Of a stretch of DNA of 64,000 nucleotides, positions 35,283 to 45,000 are shown piece by piece. This DNA is from Streptomyces sp. HB132. GTDB lineage: Bacteria; Actinomycetota; Actinomycetes; Streptomycetales; Streptomycetaceae. Numbering within the stretch: position 1 is the first letter of the stretch; every line of letters begins with the position of its first letter. The notes beneath the pieces are model-generated. The model was not told where the DNA came from, did no database searches, and was given only the letters and a program-made list of their open reading frames with translations. The position numbers were made by a program, and so were the translations under genes. Location of the stretch: assembly GCF_016909575.1 (NCBI RefSeq), contig NZ_JAFBGA010000008.1:1-64000 (forward strand). The letters are read 5' to 3'.

Positions 35283-37367
35283 ATGCCCAACGCCATCGAT
35301 GCGCCCGTCACACTGGCTGGAATCGCACGGATCGCGGGTGTTGGTCGAGCAGCAGTAAGCAACTGGCGGCGCCGGCACGATTCGTTCCCGACTCCTGTCG
35401 GTGGGACGGATGCCAGCCCGCAGTTCTCTCTAGCCGACGTCGAACAATGGCTCCACGCGAACGGGAAGATCGAGCGGATCCGGCTGCGGGAGCGTTTGTG
35501 GCCGCTCTACGAGGTTCTGGGAGACCGTGCGGTGATGGGCGCGGCGCTTGCGGAAGCCGGTCGGCGCCTCCTCGCCGCGGATGGCGTGGACCAGGCGGTT
35601 CCTGTGCAGTCCTCCCTTCCACAAGAGGCCGCCCAGGTAGTGGATGAAACGGTCGACGCCGCACGCTACGAGGGAGGCCGCGAGACCTTCGACTTCCTGC
35701 TGTCGCGCTGGCTCGATGTTCATGTGCGGCAGGTCAGCACGACTCCAAATCAACTTGGTCAGCTAATGGTGGACATCGCTCTGGCCGTCAGGGCCGACGG
35801 GGCCGGGGGCAGGAGTACGCGAACGGTCGTACTCGACCCCGCATGTGGCGTCGGTGGGCTGCTCCTGGCTGCTGACGAGGGTATGAGAGAGCACGGGGCG
35901 GAGGCTGACTCCGCAGCTCTGGTCCTTCTCGGGACCGACGTCGATCCTGTGCTTGCCGCGCTAGCGGCGGCCCGCCTTGGTTTCGCCCGGGCATGCAGGG
36001 GCGGTGTAGTCGCCGAGATCAGGGCAGGCGACTCGCTTCGCGCAGACCCACAGGATGCCGAACAGGCCGACATCGTTGTGTGTAACCCTCCGTTCAACGC
36101 GCGCGACTGGGGTCACGAGGAACTGGCCACTGATCCCCGTTGGGTCTACGGACTGCCGCCGAGGACCGAGCCCGAACTTGCCTGGATCGAGCACGCACTG
36201 GCGAGACTTGCATCCGGCGGTGTGGCCGTCCTTCTCCTGCCGCCGGCGGTAGCCTCCCGGCGTGCGGGCAGGCGTATTCGCAGTGCGCTGCTGCGCACGG
36301 GCGTCTTGCGGGGAGTGGTTGCGCTTCCGGCCGGGGCCGCGCAACCACACAGCGTCTCACTACAGTTGTGGATTCTCCAGGCACCATCAACCGCTGGCGG
36401 GCCGGTTTCCGGCGACGGTCTGTTCTTGCTTGACGCGGCCACTTCGCGGGGGGCGTCCCGGAGAGCTCAGAGCATCGACTGGCCGAAGTTGAGCGGACGC
36501 GTACTCGATGCGGTGCACGCTCATTCTTGGTCTGGGGAACATAGGAGGGGAGCGAAGGAGCACCTGCCGGAGGGGTGCGTCATCATCCCCGTGATGGACC
36601 TACTCGACGAGCAGACAGATCTCACGCCCGCCCGCCATGTACCAGAGACGGCGATGGAGGCCCAGGCCAAGCTCCATGAATCCTGGGGCCGCCTGGACGG
36701 CCTGCTCGACGAGGTGCGCAGCTATTCCCGGTCCCTTGCGGCGATCGCCCTGTCGGCGGACGACGACGTTGCGTCCACTGTCACGGTCTCGGACCTGGAC
36801 CGCGCTCGCGCGCTCAAGCTATGGCAAGGGCAGACGCTTCCCAGCGAGCTCCTACACCGCGACGCACTACCGGACGGTGCGGTGCCGGTCGTTAGCGTTC
36901 CCGACCTCATCCTGGGAGTCTGGCCGGGGAGCTGGCTGGCAGCAGCCGAGGTGGAGGAGGGCCTCAGCGCTGGATCGCTCACTGTGGCCGAGCCCGGGGA
37001 TGTCATCGTGGCGGGTGTCGAGCGGGCATATCGCGTCTGGGTCCAAGAAGACACGCCCATGGTGCTGGGACCCCAGCTCTACGCGTTGCGACCGGATCCT
37101 GAGATCCTCGATCCCTGGTTCCTCGCAGGTTGCCTGCGTGCTCCGGCAAACGCGCGACAGGCCGGCTCCCACACTTCCAGCTCGGCCCGTATCGACGTAC
37201 GCAAACTGCAGGTGCTGCAGCTTTCTCTCGCCGAGCAGCGGGAGTACGGGGCAGCCTTCAAGGAACTGCTGGCACTTGAGGAAGCATTCCGCTCCCTGGC
37301 AGCGGTGGGCGAGGGCCTTATTCGGGGTCTCGGGGACGGGCTCGCGGGCGGAAAGCTGCGCCGATGA
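35283..37367 (+). CDS. HTH-N6-adenine DNA methyltransferase-specificity fusion
   Basis: 694-residue protein combining three functions. Residues 5-65 form a MerR-like helix-turn-helix (LAGIARIAGVGRAAVSNWRRR). About 130-400 is a HsdM-like gamma-class N6-adenine methyltransferase with SAM motif DPACGVGG (185-192) and catalytic NPPF (268-271). About 520-690 resembles a half-specificity module (target recognition domain plus terminal helix, LSLAEQREYGAAF). No HsdR partner is present. In the island it lies upstream of the kinase and pPIWI-RE genes. The likely role is self-DNA marking and perhaps autoregulation. The ATG at 35283 is supported by conserved N-terminal HTH sequence. Confidence 0.85.
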   Translation: MPNAIDAPVTLAGIARIAGVGRAAVSNWRRRHDSFPTPVGGTDASPQFSLADVEQWLHANGKIERIRLRERLWPLYEVLGDRAVMGAALAEAGRRLLAADGVDQAVPVQSSLPQEAAQVVDETVDAARYEGGRETFDFLLSRWLDVHVRQVSTTPNQLGQLMVDIALAVRADGAGGRSTRTVVLDPACGVGGLLLAADEGMREHGAEADSAALVLLGTDVDPVLAALAAARLGFARACRGGVVAEIRAGDSLRADPQDAEQADIVVCNPPFNARDWGHEELATDPRWVYGLPPRTEPELAWIEHALARLASGGVAVLLLPPAVASRRAGRRIRSALLRTGVLRGVVALPAGAAQPHSVSLQLWILQAPSTAGGPVSGDGLFLLDAATSRGASRRAQSIDWPKLSGRVLDAVHAHSWSGEHRRGAKEHLPEGCVIIPVMDLLDEQTDLTPARHVPETAMEAQAKLHESWGRLDGLLDEVRSYSRSLAAIALSADDDVASTVTVSDLDRARALKLWQGQTLPSELLHRDALPDGAVPVVSVPDLILGVWPGSWLAAAEVEEGLSAGSLTVAEPGDVIVAGVERAYRVWVQEDTPMVLGPQLYALRPDPEILDPWFLAGCLRAPANARQAGSHTSSSARIDVRKLQVLQLSLAEQREYGAAFKELLALEEAFRSLAAVGEGLIRGLGDGLAGGKLRR

Positions 37368-37426
37368 GGCGGCCACCCCGTGTCGCAGAGGGGGGTGTGG
37401 AGGGCACTGGCACAACACCACTCTTC

Positions 37427-38872
37427 CTACGCCTCAAAGCCCAACTCCTCAAGCTCGATGCCAACCTCGCGGCACCGCTCTTCCAGCACTCGGGCACGAG
37501 GGCCTGTGACGCGGGCCAACTCTCCGAGTACCACGGCCCGCGCCGCCGCGGCGGGGAGCAGGTCACCGAAAGGGATGCGGCACTCCGCCGCGCCTAGAGT
37601 CCCTTCCAGGTGGTCGGCCAGATCGTCCGGACCCCCGCTGCCCTCAGCTCGCACGGCCAGCGCCTCGTAGAGTGCGATCGCTTCCTTGCAGCGCCCCGCG
37701 ATACGCATACCGTTCGCGGCTACGCGCAAGGCCGCCCGGACCCGCGGATCGAAGATGCCCCAGTCCCGCCGTGCGGCGGGCAGCAGCTCTACCAGCTTGT
37801 CCACCGCGCTAGCGGGATCACCGGATTCGATCTCGGCCTCGGCTTCGGCAACTACCTCCTGAAACATTCGGCGACTGAGGAACACAGAACCGCGGCGCCT
37901 GCCGCTCGGCTTGATTACGGGTGCTGTTGTCACCGGCTCGGCGGGCAGATCGTATTCGTCCGGCAGTCGCAATGGGCGCGTGGGGTCCGGTTCCAGCCGA
38001 GGGGAAGGGGCAGCGTCACCCGGGCGAGGAGCGTGCCTCCGCAGGACTTCCGCGACCGTGCGAGCGCACTCCGGCCGGTCCTCCGGCTCCTTCGCCAGCA
38101 ACTTCAGGACCAGCTCGTCTAGCTCCGCTGGGATGTGCCCGACATGGAAGGTCGGCGGGATCGGCTCGGCGTGCACGTGCTGGTGCTTCAGACCGTCCCC
38201 GGAGAAGGGCGGATGACCGGTCAGCAAGTGATAGAGGACGCAGCCGAGCGCGTACAAGTCGGTCTTCGGCGTGATCTGGCGCTCCAGGATCTGCTCTGGT
38301 GCCTCATACCCCCTGCTTCCTACGGTGGAACCATGCTGGGTGTAGTCCGTGACGCCAGGCCAGAGCGGCTTGGCGATGCCGAAGTCGATAAGGACGACCA
38401 CGCCGTTCTCGTCGATGATCAAGTTGTACGGCTTGAGGTCGCGGTGCACTACCGGCAGGTCGTGCGCGCAGGCCAGAGCCTCGGCGATCTGAACCCCGAT
38501 GGCCGCGCTGACCTCGTTCGTGGGGGTGTACTGGTCGAGGAAGAGGTGTAGGGGCTTGCCAGCGACGTAGCGCATCACGAGGTAGGGCTCGGAGGCATGG
38601 GCGCCTTGGTCGTACAGCTCAGGAATGCTTCTGTTGCGCAGCCGTCCGAGGAGGGAGCCCTCACGCCGGAAACGGCCTCGCATGCGCCGCATCTCGCTGT
38701 GCGCCTCGTCCTCGTCGAGTGAGTCCAGGAGCTCGCTTCTAGTGCGCAGGCACTTGACGGCTACCAGGCTCCCGTTCTGCAGGTCCTCCGCCTGCCAGAC
38801 GACGGCCATGCCGCCGCTGCCCAGGTGCCTGAGCAGTCTGTATCGACCGCCCAGCACCTCGTCCTTCTTCAT
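37427..38872 (-). CDS. eukaryotic-like Ser/Thr protein kinase with TPR-like tail
   Basis: 481-residue kinase. The N-lobe has LGSGGMAVVW and VAVKCL, catalytic loop HRDLKPYN, IDFGIAKP and an activation segment ending YEAPEQ. After residue 300 comes a Pro/Arg linker and a helical, TPR-like region (MFQEVVAEAEAEIESGDPASAVDKLVELL). No transmembrane segment, so it is cytosolic. GGGGCGGG precedes the ATG at 38872. It is convergent with the methylase gene and divergent from the Cas4-like gene, sharing the intergenic 15-bp element. It may switch the pPIWI-RE module on or off by phosphorylation, as kinases do in other phage-defence loci. Confidence 0.88.
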   Translation of the reverse strand: MKKDEVLGGRYRLLRHLGSGGMAVVWQAEDLQNGSLVAVKCLRTRSELLDSLDEDEAHSEMRRMRGRFRREGSLLGRLRNRSIPELYDQGAHASEPYLVMRYVAGKPLHLFLDQYTPTNEVSAAIGVQIAEALACAHDLPVVHRDLKPYNLIIDENGVVVLIDFGIAKPLWPGVTDYTQHGSTVGSRGYEAPEQILERQITPKTDLYALGCVLYHLLTGHPPFSGDGLKHQHVHAEPIPPTFHVGHIPAELDELVLKLLAKEPEDRPECARTVAEVLRRHAPRPGDAAPSPRLEPDPTRPLRLPDEYDLPAEPVTTAPVIKPSGRRRGSVFLSRRMFQEVVAEAEAEIESGDPASAVDKLVELLPAARRDWGIFDPRVRAALRVAANGMRIAGRCKEAIALYEALAVRAEGSGGPDDLADHLEGTLGAAECRIPFGDLLPAAAARAVVLGELARVTGPRARVLEERCREVGIELEELGFEA

Positions 38873-39009
38873 GCCCGCCCCTTGCCTTTGAAGCGTCCCG
38901 CATCCGACACGCATAGAGGTCCGCGCCGGTGGCAGGGTTCCGGTTTCCGCCAGGTCGTTGATCAACGGATGCTGTCAGTGTAAAACGAACGGAGCGCGTT
39001 TCATGCATG

Positions 39010-39024
39010 GACTGAGTTCACAAC
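39010..39024 (-). promoter_or_regulatory. shared 15-bp putative operator, copy 2
   Basis: Exact reverse complement of 35180-35194, located in the 240-bp divergent region between the kinase gene (start 38872) and the Cas4-like gene (start 39112). It could control either or both promoters. A CATGCATG palindrome (39003-39010) abuts it. Confidence 0.55.
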
Positions 39025-39111
39025 GTTTCTGTGTCATGCTGGAGGCAGTCGAAACCCGGCTATCTATGTGATGTCCGCTGGACGTCGTTGTCGTATGGCT
39101 TGGAGGAGAGC

Positions 39112-40833
39112 ATGAGCAGCTGGCCTCGCCCCGCCGGGACGATCGGTGACATCAGACTGGTGCGTACGAACCTCGGTGCGGCGCGGCTTGACCCCCGAGA
39201 TTGCCCCACGAAGCGCGGCAGTGAAGCCCGCCCGATGTTGGTTCCCGATCCCAATCCCCCTGAACACGGCGAGCGTCTACAGGACTTCACGCTCAAGGTT
39301 TTCATGGATGCACTCGACCTGATTGAACACGAGGGCAACGACCTGGAGTGGGTGATCGGAGAACTTCAGCGAACGAAGGGAACTTTCGGGCTCTACCGTC
39401 GGCGGGAAGCGCACCCCTTGCTGCTGTCATGGTCAGCCGAAGCGGTCCGGCGTTATCTGGCGGCCCGGGTGGCGGACCAGAGCGCCCGCCAGGCCGCGCA
39501 CCTTCCGCTCAGCGTCCCGGTCCGTGACATGTGGGTGCTCGGCCAGGATCCTGGGCCGGTTGACGAGCGAGGTGTGGACACCTACGAGATGACCGCTTGG
39601 GGACGCCGCTACGCGGCCCTCGACGACTCCACGAGGGAACTGTGGTTGCTCAGCTTCGGCGCAGCCAAGGAAGATCGCCCTAAGGGGGAGAAGGCCGCAG
39701 CCGCCTACGTCGCGGCACGCGGGCGGCCGGCGGGTGGAGGATGGCGGAAACGGCACATTCCAGTCCCCTTCCATGAACTCCCGCAGTTCCGCACCGCCCT
39801 GCCTGAGAAGGTCAGGGTCATCGAATTCGGCTGTGGAGACGGCAAGCACAACGAGCTGCTCGACTGGAACAGGTATGAGGCCCGGCAGCATTTCACAGCG
39901 GAGGGGTGGCCTGCGTTGCGCCAGGCCATCGATGGGACCGGGACCCATCCCGGAAGCAGTTGTGTCGACTGCAAGGCGCTAAGTGGCTGCAGTGCCCTCC
40001 CGCGCACCCCGGAACTGCTGAGGATCACCTCTCCTGAGCGCAAGCGCCCTCGGCGCAGTCTCTCGGTCACCGATCTGCGCGCCTATCGGGACTGTCCGGC
40101 GAAGTATCACGCGACTCGGCAGCTCAAACTGCGATCCGCGAAACCCGAGAGTCCAGAAGTGCGACGTGGCCGCGTGGTCGACGACATCCTGAATCAACGG
40201 CATGGCATCACGCCTTACCAGGCGTGTCAGGTGCTCCCTGGTCCTGTAGATCCGGCGTCTTGGGGCGCGGGCGTCCTGCACCTGAGCGGGAAGGAAGCAC
40301 TCGACGGCGCCGCCATGCTCGAGCAGCACGCCTTCTACTGTCCGTTGGACGGCCTCGCCGCAGAGGAGGAAGTGCGTGTTCAGTACCAGGCGGTCTGCTA
40401 CGACCCTGAACTCGATCTCATCCTGATAGCCACCCCCGATCTGCTCCACACCCGCCGCGGGGGCTGGATCTGGCGGGAGACCAAGACCGCGAGCCGATAC
40501 CTCTACGAGGGGGAGTCGCTGTTGTCGCGCTACCCCCAGCTGGCGCTAGGCGTGGTGATGCTGGCCGCAGGAGTCCTGGGCGGTGACGTGACGCGTTCCA
40601 GGGTCGAGCTCGAACTACTACACACCGACGACGTGACCTTTGAGGAGCTGGACCCCTCGCGCCCAGGGACCGTCGACGAAGCAAGAGACGTGATCGCGCA
40701 GCTCGCCCAACCCTGGGTTGAGGATCAGGACTACTCGGCCAATCCAGGCCGATACTGCAGCAGTTGCGAGGCCCTCGAATGGTGCCACCCGGGCATCGAG
40801 CATCTAGCCACGAAAAAGGAGGGACCCCGATGA
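39112..40833 (+). CDS. Cas4/RecB-like PD-(D/E)XK nuclease with iron-sulphur cysteines
   Basis: 573-residue protein. The C-terminal half carries a RecB/Cas4-type nuclease: C328 (YRDCPAKYH), Asp443 (ATPDLL), the E456-T-K458 motif (WIWRETKT) and a C-terminal Cys triad C549, C552, C558. That cysteine pattern is the iron-staple arrangement of Cas4 and AddB. Another Cys cluster (CVDCKALSGC) lies near residue 290. The N-terminal 270 residues are of unknown fold. TGGAGGAGAG precedes the ATG. Its end overlaps the REase gene by ATGA, so it belongs to the pPIWI-RE operon. It is predicted to cut single-stranded DNA ends or R-loops. Confidence 0.82.
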   Translation: MSSWPRPAGTIGDIRLVRTNLGAARLDPRDCPTKRGSEARPMLVPDPNPPEHGERLQDFTLKVFMDALDLIEHEGNDLEWVIGELQRTKGTFGLYRRREAHPLLLSWSAEAVRRYLAARVADQSARQAAHLPLSVPVRDMWVLGQDPGPVDERGVDTYEMTAWGRRYAALDDSTRELWLLSFGAAKEDRPKGEKAAAAYVAARGRPAGGGWRKRHIPVPFHELPQFRTALPEKVRVIEFGCGDGKHNELLDWNRYEARQHFTAEGWPALRQAIDGTGTHPGSSCVDCKALSGCSALPRTPELLRITSPERKRPRRSLSVTDLRAYRDCPAKYHATRQLKLRSAKPESPEVRRGRVVDDILNQRHGITPYQACQVLPGPVDPASWGAGVLHLSGKEALDGAAMLEQHAFYCPLDGLAAEEEVRVQYQAVCYDPELDLILIATPDLLHTRRGGWIWRETKTASRYLYEGESLLSRYPQLALGVVMLAAGVLGGDVTRSRVELELLHTDDVTFEELDPSRPGTVDEARDVIAQLAQPWVEDQDYSANPGRYCSSCEALEWCHPGIEHLATKKEGPR

Positions 40834-42020
40834 CCACCGCCTCCGACGCACACGCCACCCACCGAGGCGACTGGCTCGATTTCCCCGACGTGCGCCTGGT
40901 CCGCACGCTGGCCGGCGCGGTCATCCAACTCGCAGACCTCGGATCCCTCTCCTCGTTCAAACTGCCCTACCCGGCCGAAGCCCAGCGCGCGCTCGACCGG
41001 ACCGTCCTCGCCTGCCTCCTCAGGGGTGCTGAGGAGGTACCCCGTAGCCTCCCCGAACTGCTCTTCTGGTGCCACACCCGCCCTCTGGAGGACTGGCCCC
41101 TCGACCTGCCGCCGGATGCCTTCGGGCCGGACGACTACCTGGTGGATCCAGAGGCGCTGGTTCCCACACAGCTTTGCCACGAGTGGTGGATCAGAGGCAA
41201 GGACGCAGGCGCCGCGCAATTCGACCGGGAGGTCGTCCACACGGCGATGCGCCTCTGCCGCAAGGCGTCGTCGCCCGAGTCCTACGTAGCCTTTCGGAGA
41301 CTCCTGGTCGAGCGTCCGGTACTCACCGGAGTAGAACGATTCGAGACTGACACCGACCTGTTCCTCGCCCCGGTACAGGAGCTCCTGGACCAGTGCTATG
41401 CGCCAGTTCCGGCCTCCTACGAATTTGAGGGCACCTACGTAACCTGCGGTCGCTGTTTGACCATGCTCACGCCGGTAGCCGGCGGAACGTGGTGGTGCGA
41501 GCGGGACCGGTGCCGACGCAGGGGAGCGCCCCCGCATGGACGGACACTGGGCGGGACCGAAGCGGCTGGACTGCTTCAGCTGGTGCGGCCACTGCGGCAG
41601 TTCGTCACCAGCCCGGGGCGTGCCGAGGTGGCACTGGAGGCCCGGCTGAGCGCCCTCGGGCTGGAGGTTCAGCTATGGCCCGGCTTCGACGCCTACGACT
41701 TGCGCGTGACCTTCCCCGACGGGTACGTCTGGGCCATCGACGTCAAGGACTGGAAGCATCCCGGCCTGCTCGGCAGGTCCGCGAAACCCGTCCGCCCAGA
41801 GCCGCCGTACAACGAATCGTGCTGGGTGGCCCCCCGCGAACAAGTCGAATCCCACCGCGACTACATCGGCACGTACCGGCGCAACCGCCCCCTCTCAGCC
41901 GAGGGCCTTCCTCTGCTCACCGACGACCGGCTAGTCACACTCGCCACCGCCCGGCTCCGTGGGACAAACGACCCCCACCTGACGGACCCCGCACCGACGA
42001 ACGGAACCGACCGTGCGTAA
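40830..42020 (+). CDS. REase-superfamily nuclease of the pPIWI-RE module
   Basis: 396-residue protein matching the restriction-endonuclease component described for pPIWI-RE loci. The N-terminal 180 residues are helical. A four-Cys zinc ribbon follows (CGRC ... WWCERDRC, about 210-230), then a PD-(D/E)XK domain with E270, D290 (FDAYDLRV) and D304-V-K306 (WAIDVKDW). The catalytic set is intact, so nuclease activity is expected. ATGA overlap with the Cas4-like gene upstream and an 8-base overlap with the helicase gene downstream show coupled expression. Confidence 0.8.
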   Translation: MTTASDAHATHRGDWLDFPDVRLVRTLAGAVIQLADLGSLSSFKLPYPAEAQRALDRTVLACLLRGAEEVPRSLPELLFWCHTRPLEDWPLDLPPDAFGPDDYLVDPEALVPTQLCHEWWIRGKDAGAAQFDREVVHTAMRLCRKASSPESYVAFRRLLVERPVLTGVERFETDTDLFLAPVQELLDQCYAPVPASYEFEGTYVTCGRCLTMLTPVAGGTWWCERDRCRRRGAPPHGRTLGGTEAAGLLQLVRPLRQFVTSPGRAEVALEARLSALGLEVQLWPGFDAYDLRVTFPDGYVWAIDVKDWKHPGLLGRSAKPVRPEPPYNESCWVAPREQVESHRDYIGTYRRNRPLSAEGLPLLTDDRLVTLATARLRGTNDPHLTDPAPTNGTDRA

Positions 42021-45000
42021 TAGCAGCGAGTGGTACCAGCCACTGGCCAAAGCCCTGGAGCCCCTCTGGCCCCTCGAATATCAAGATGTCAGCCCCTCTC
42101 TGCTGTGCCAGGTGGAACTCGGCCTCTATCTGATGGAGGGTCTCGACCCGTCCCGCGACGCCCGGGGTGTCTACACCCTCCTGGGTGGCTACCCCTTCGC
42201 TGCGGCCGCGGGCATCGCGTCCACCCCAGCACAGAACGCCCGCCTGGGGGCAGCACGTCACCTGCTATGGAAGCTGCGCCGTCGCCGCATGTGGCATCAG
42301 TGCCTGGATACGTATGTTCATCTGCCCGAAAGGCTCCGCGGATACCGGCTCCCCACCGGAGGAGGACCGGCCCGGCGGGTCGAGCCGACAGTCGCAGGGG
42401 ACCGCTTCGACAGGTTTGAGCGCGCACTGTCCCAGCTTCCAGACTTCGACCAGCGCCAGCTGCAGCTTGCCCCAGCAGGTCAGTCCCGGTTCACCGAGCG
42501 GCACCGGCCAGCCTCCGTGACCATCCCCGAGCAGCTGTGCTTTCCGCCAGCGACCGGACACGACCTGAGCCGGCTCCCCGAGACCACGGGCCAGCCCTTG
42601 GACATCCCACTGGCTGAACTCGCCGAAACCGCACGCTGGATGGAGGAGACCGAGACTACTCGCGGCCTCCCCTCCGCCCATTGGGTGCGACGCTTGGAGG
42701 ATCTGCAACTCGACGTCCTGACTGCCGATGGACTGCGCTTCGAGAAGACGACGGTCTTGCCCCTGGACCGGCTGCTCCACCTGGTCGGCATGGTGGGTGC
42801 AGGGAAGAGCACCCTGATGAATCTCATCGCCGTCTGGGGTGCCCGGAAGGGATTGCGTACGACTCTGGTCGTCGGTGACGTCGCAGAACAGCTCACCTTG
42901 GTCGGCCAGTTCCAGGACCTCGGGCTGAATGCAGCTCCTGTCATCGGCGGCACGACCCGCGAGCAGCATGCCTCCCGGCTACACCGCCGGCTTGCCGCAC
43001 GCGGCCAGGCATCTCTGCTTCAGCACGACGATCCAGCCTTCGACATTTTGAGCACAGTGTGCGTACTCGACGCGCAGCGCGGACTGGAAGCGGCTGAACC
43101 CCTCCGCTACGTCGACGCCCCATGCACGGAACTGAGCCCCGTCAAAGAGCCCACTCGGACCGTCGCCGGGAACATCCAGATGCCCGTGTATCGGCACGAC
43201 ATGAACGAGAAGCCCGCGGAAGGAAGGACGAACGCGGCGGAGCCGAAGGCTTCCCCGTTCGACCACGGCTGTCCGGTGTGGAGCGTCTGCCCCCGGCACG
43301 CCACTGACCGAGATCTGGTCGATGCCGTGATTTGGGTGGCGAACCCTGCCAGCCTGTTGCAGAGTGCCGTTCCGAACCACCTCAACACCGAACGTCTGCG
43401 ACACCTCGAACTCGCTTGCCTGCGTAGCGACATCGTCATCGTTGACGAGGCAGACCGCGTGCAGATGCAGCTCGACACTGCCTTCGCCCCGTCCGCGACT
43501 TTGATCGTGCGTGGTCCGGAATCCTGGCTTGACCGACTCGGCATCCACAAGATCGACGAGCTCGCCCGGCAGGGCCGCTTGCCGCTCTCGGCGCGTGATG
43601 TCGAACGTTGGTCAGCCTCCCTGGACCTCGTGCACGTTGCCGCCAATCGCCTCTACCGCAGGCTGATCACCGACGACGACCTCCGTCGGTGGGCGGACAT
43701 CGAGTACTTCAGTGCCTGGACACTCCAGGAGAAACTCGTCAACGAGTGGTACCCGCGCCCGCGCGCCGATGGTTCCCTCCCCGACGGGATCGCCTCCGAC
43801 GCCGAGGTCTACGACTCCGACGACGAGCCCGAGGGCCTCACATCCATGCCGCGGACACCGGGCACTGAGCCGTGGGACCCCCGCCGCACCACCGTGACCG
43901 AGGCCCTCGACGCCTTCCGCGACGACCCGATCGGTGATCGGGGCCCGCACAACGACCTCACCGACACCCTGATCCGCAGGGCCGGAGACCTACTCCACCA
44001 CCTTGACCAGGCGGTGACCAGCCAACGCGTCCGCTCCCTTCTCGATGACCTACTCACCGGATCGCCCCTGCTGGACGGTTCACTGCGCCAAGAGGCACCC
44101 GAGCCGGGGAAACCTTCCCGCGACCCCGTGGACACCTGGGGCAGCGAGCCCTGGCTGGAGCGTGAGGGGCGGCGCCTCGAATTCACCCTGGTACTGGCCG
44201 CACTGCACCAGCGACTCGAACGCGTCACCTTTCTGTGGCCCCAGGCCGAGGCAGCTCTCCACCTGGACACCGCCGACAACGAACTGTCCCGCAGACCGCC
44301 CCTGGATTACGCACCAGTAGTGCCAGAAGCCCCGATGGGGAATGTCCTCGGATTCCAGTATCTGCCCGAAGACCCAGAGCGAGGGCCGGACGGTGACGAA
44401 CAGCGCAGCGGCACCCTCCGCTTCTTCCGCTGCGCCGGCGTCGGTCGGGAACTGCTACTCAACCTTCCCGAACTCGGGGCCGACCCCGCAGCGGGGCGAC
44501 TAGGACCCCACGTGCTGCTCATGTCCGGCACCAGCTGGGCCGGGACATCGACCCGTGCCCACGTCATGGCCCCGGTCAAGGCGATCCTCAAACCCCACCA
44601 GGCTGCGGTCGACTCCATCCGGCAGACCCGCTTCACGACTCTGTTCCTCTACGACGGCGAAGGGGCCCCGCTCACGCTTTCCGGAGCCAAACTCGACACC
44701 CGTGAACGGATCCTGGCCCAGATGGTCACCCAGCTCGGGAAGTCGGCCCCGGGCAGTGCATCGCTCCTTGATAGAGAACTGCGCCGAATCGAGGACGGCA
44801 AACGCCGGCGGGCATTGCTCCTGGTCGGCAGCTACCAGGACGCCAGGATCGCCGCCGACCTCCTCGAACGCATGCCGCGCTGGCGCGGAAAAGTCCGAGT
44901 TCTGGCCTCCGACAAGGCCGAACTCGATCACACAGGCTCCGGCGACACAGCCACGGGTGACACCACAGTTGCCTCTGCCGTACGCCGTGGTGACCTGGCT

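Noticed and set aside
35283..37367. Classical type I restriction-modification locus
   Set aside because: No HsdR gene and the specificity region is fused to the methylase, so only the modification half is classical.
35283..38872. BREX/Pgl system suggested by methylase plus kinase
   Set aside because: No PglZ phosphatase, BrxC/PglY ATPase or BrxL gene is present, and the kinase lacks PglW-like length.
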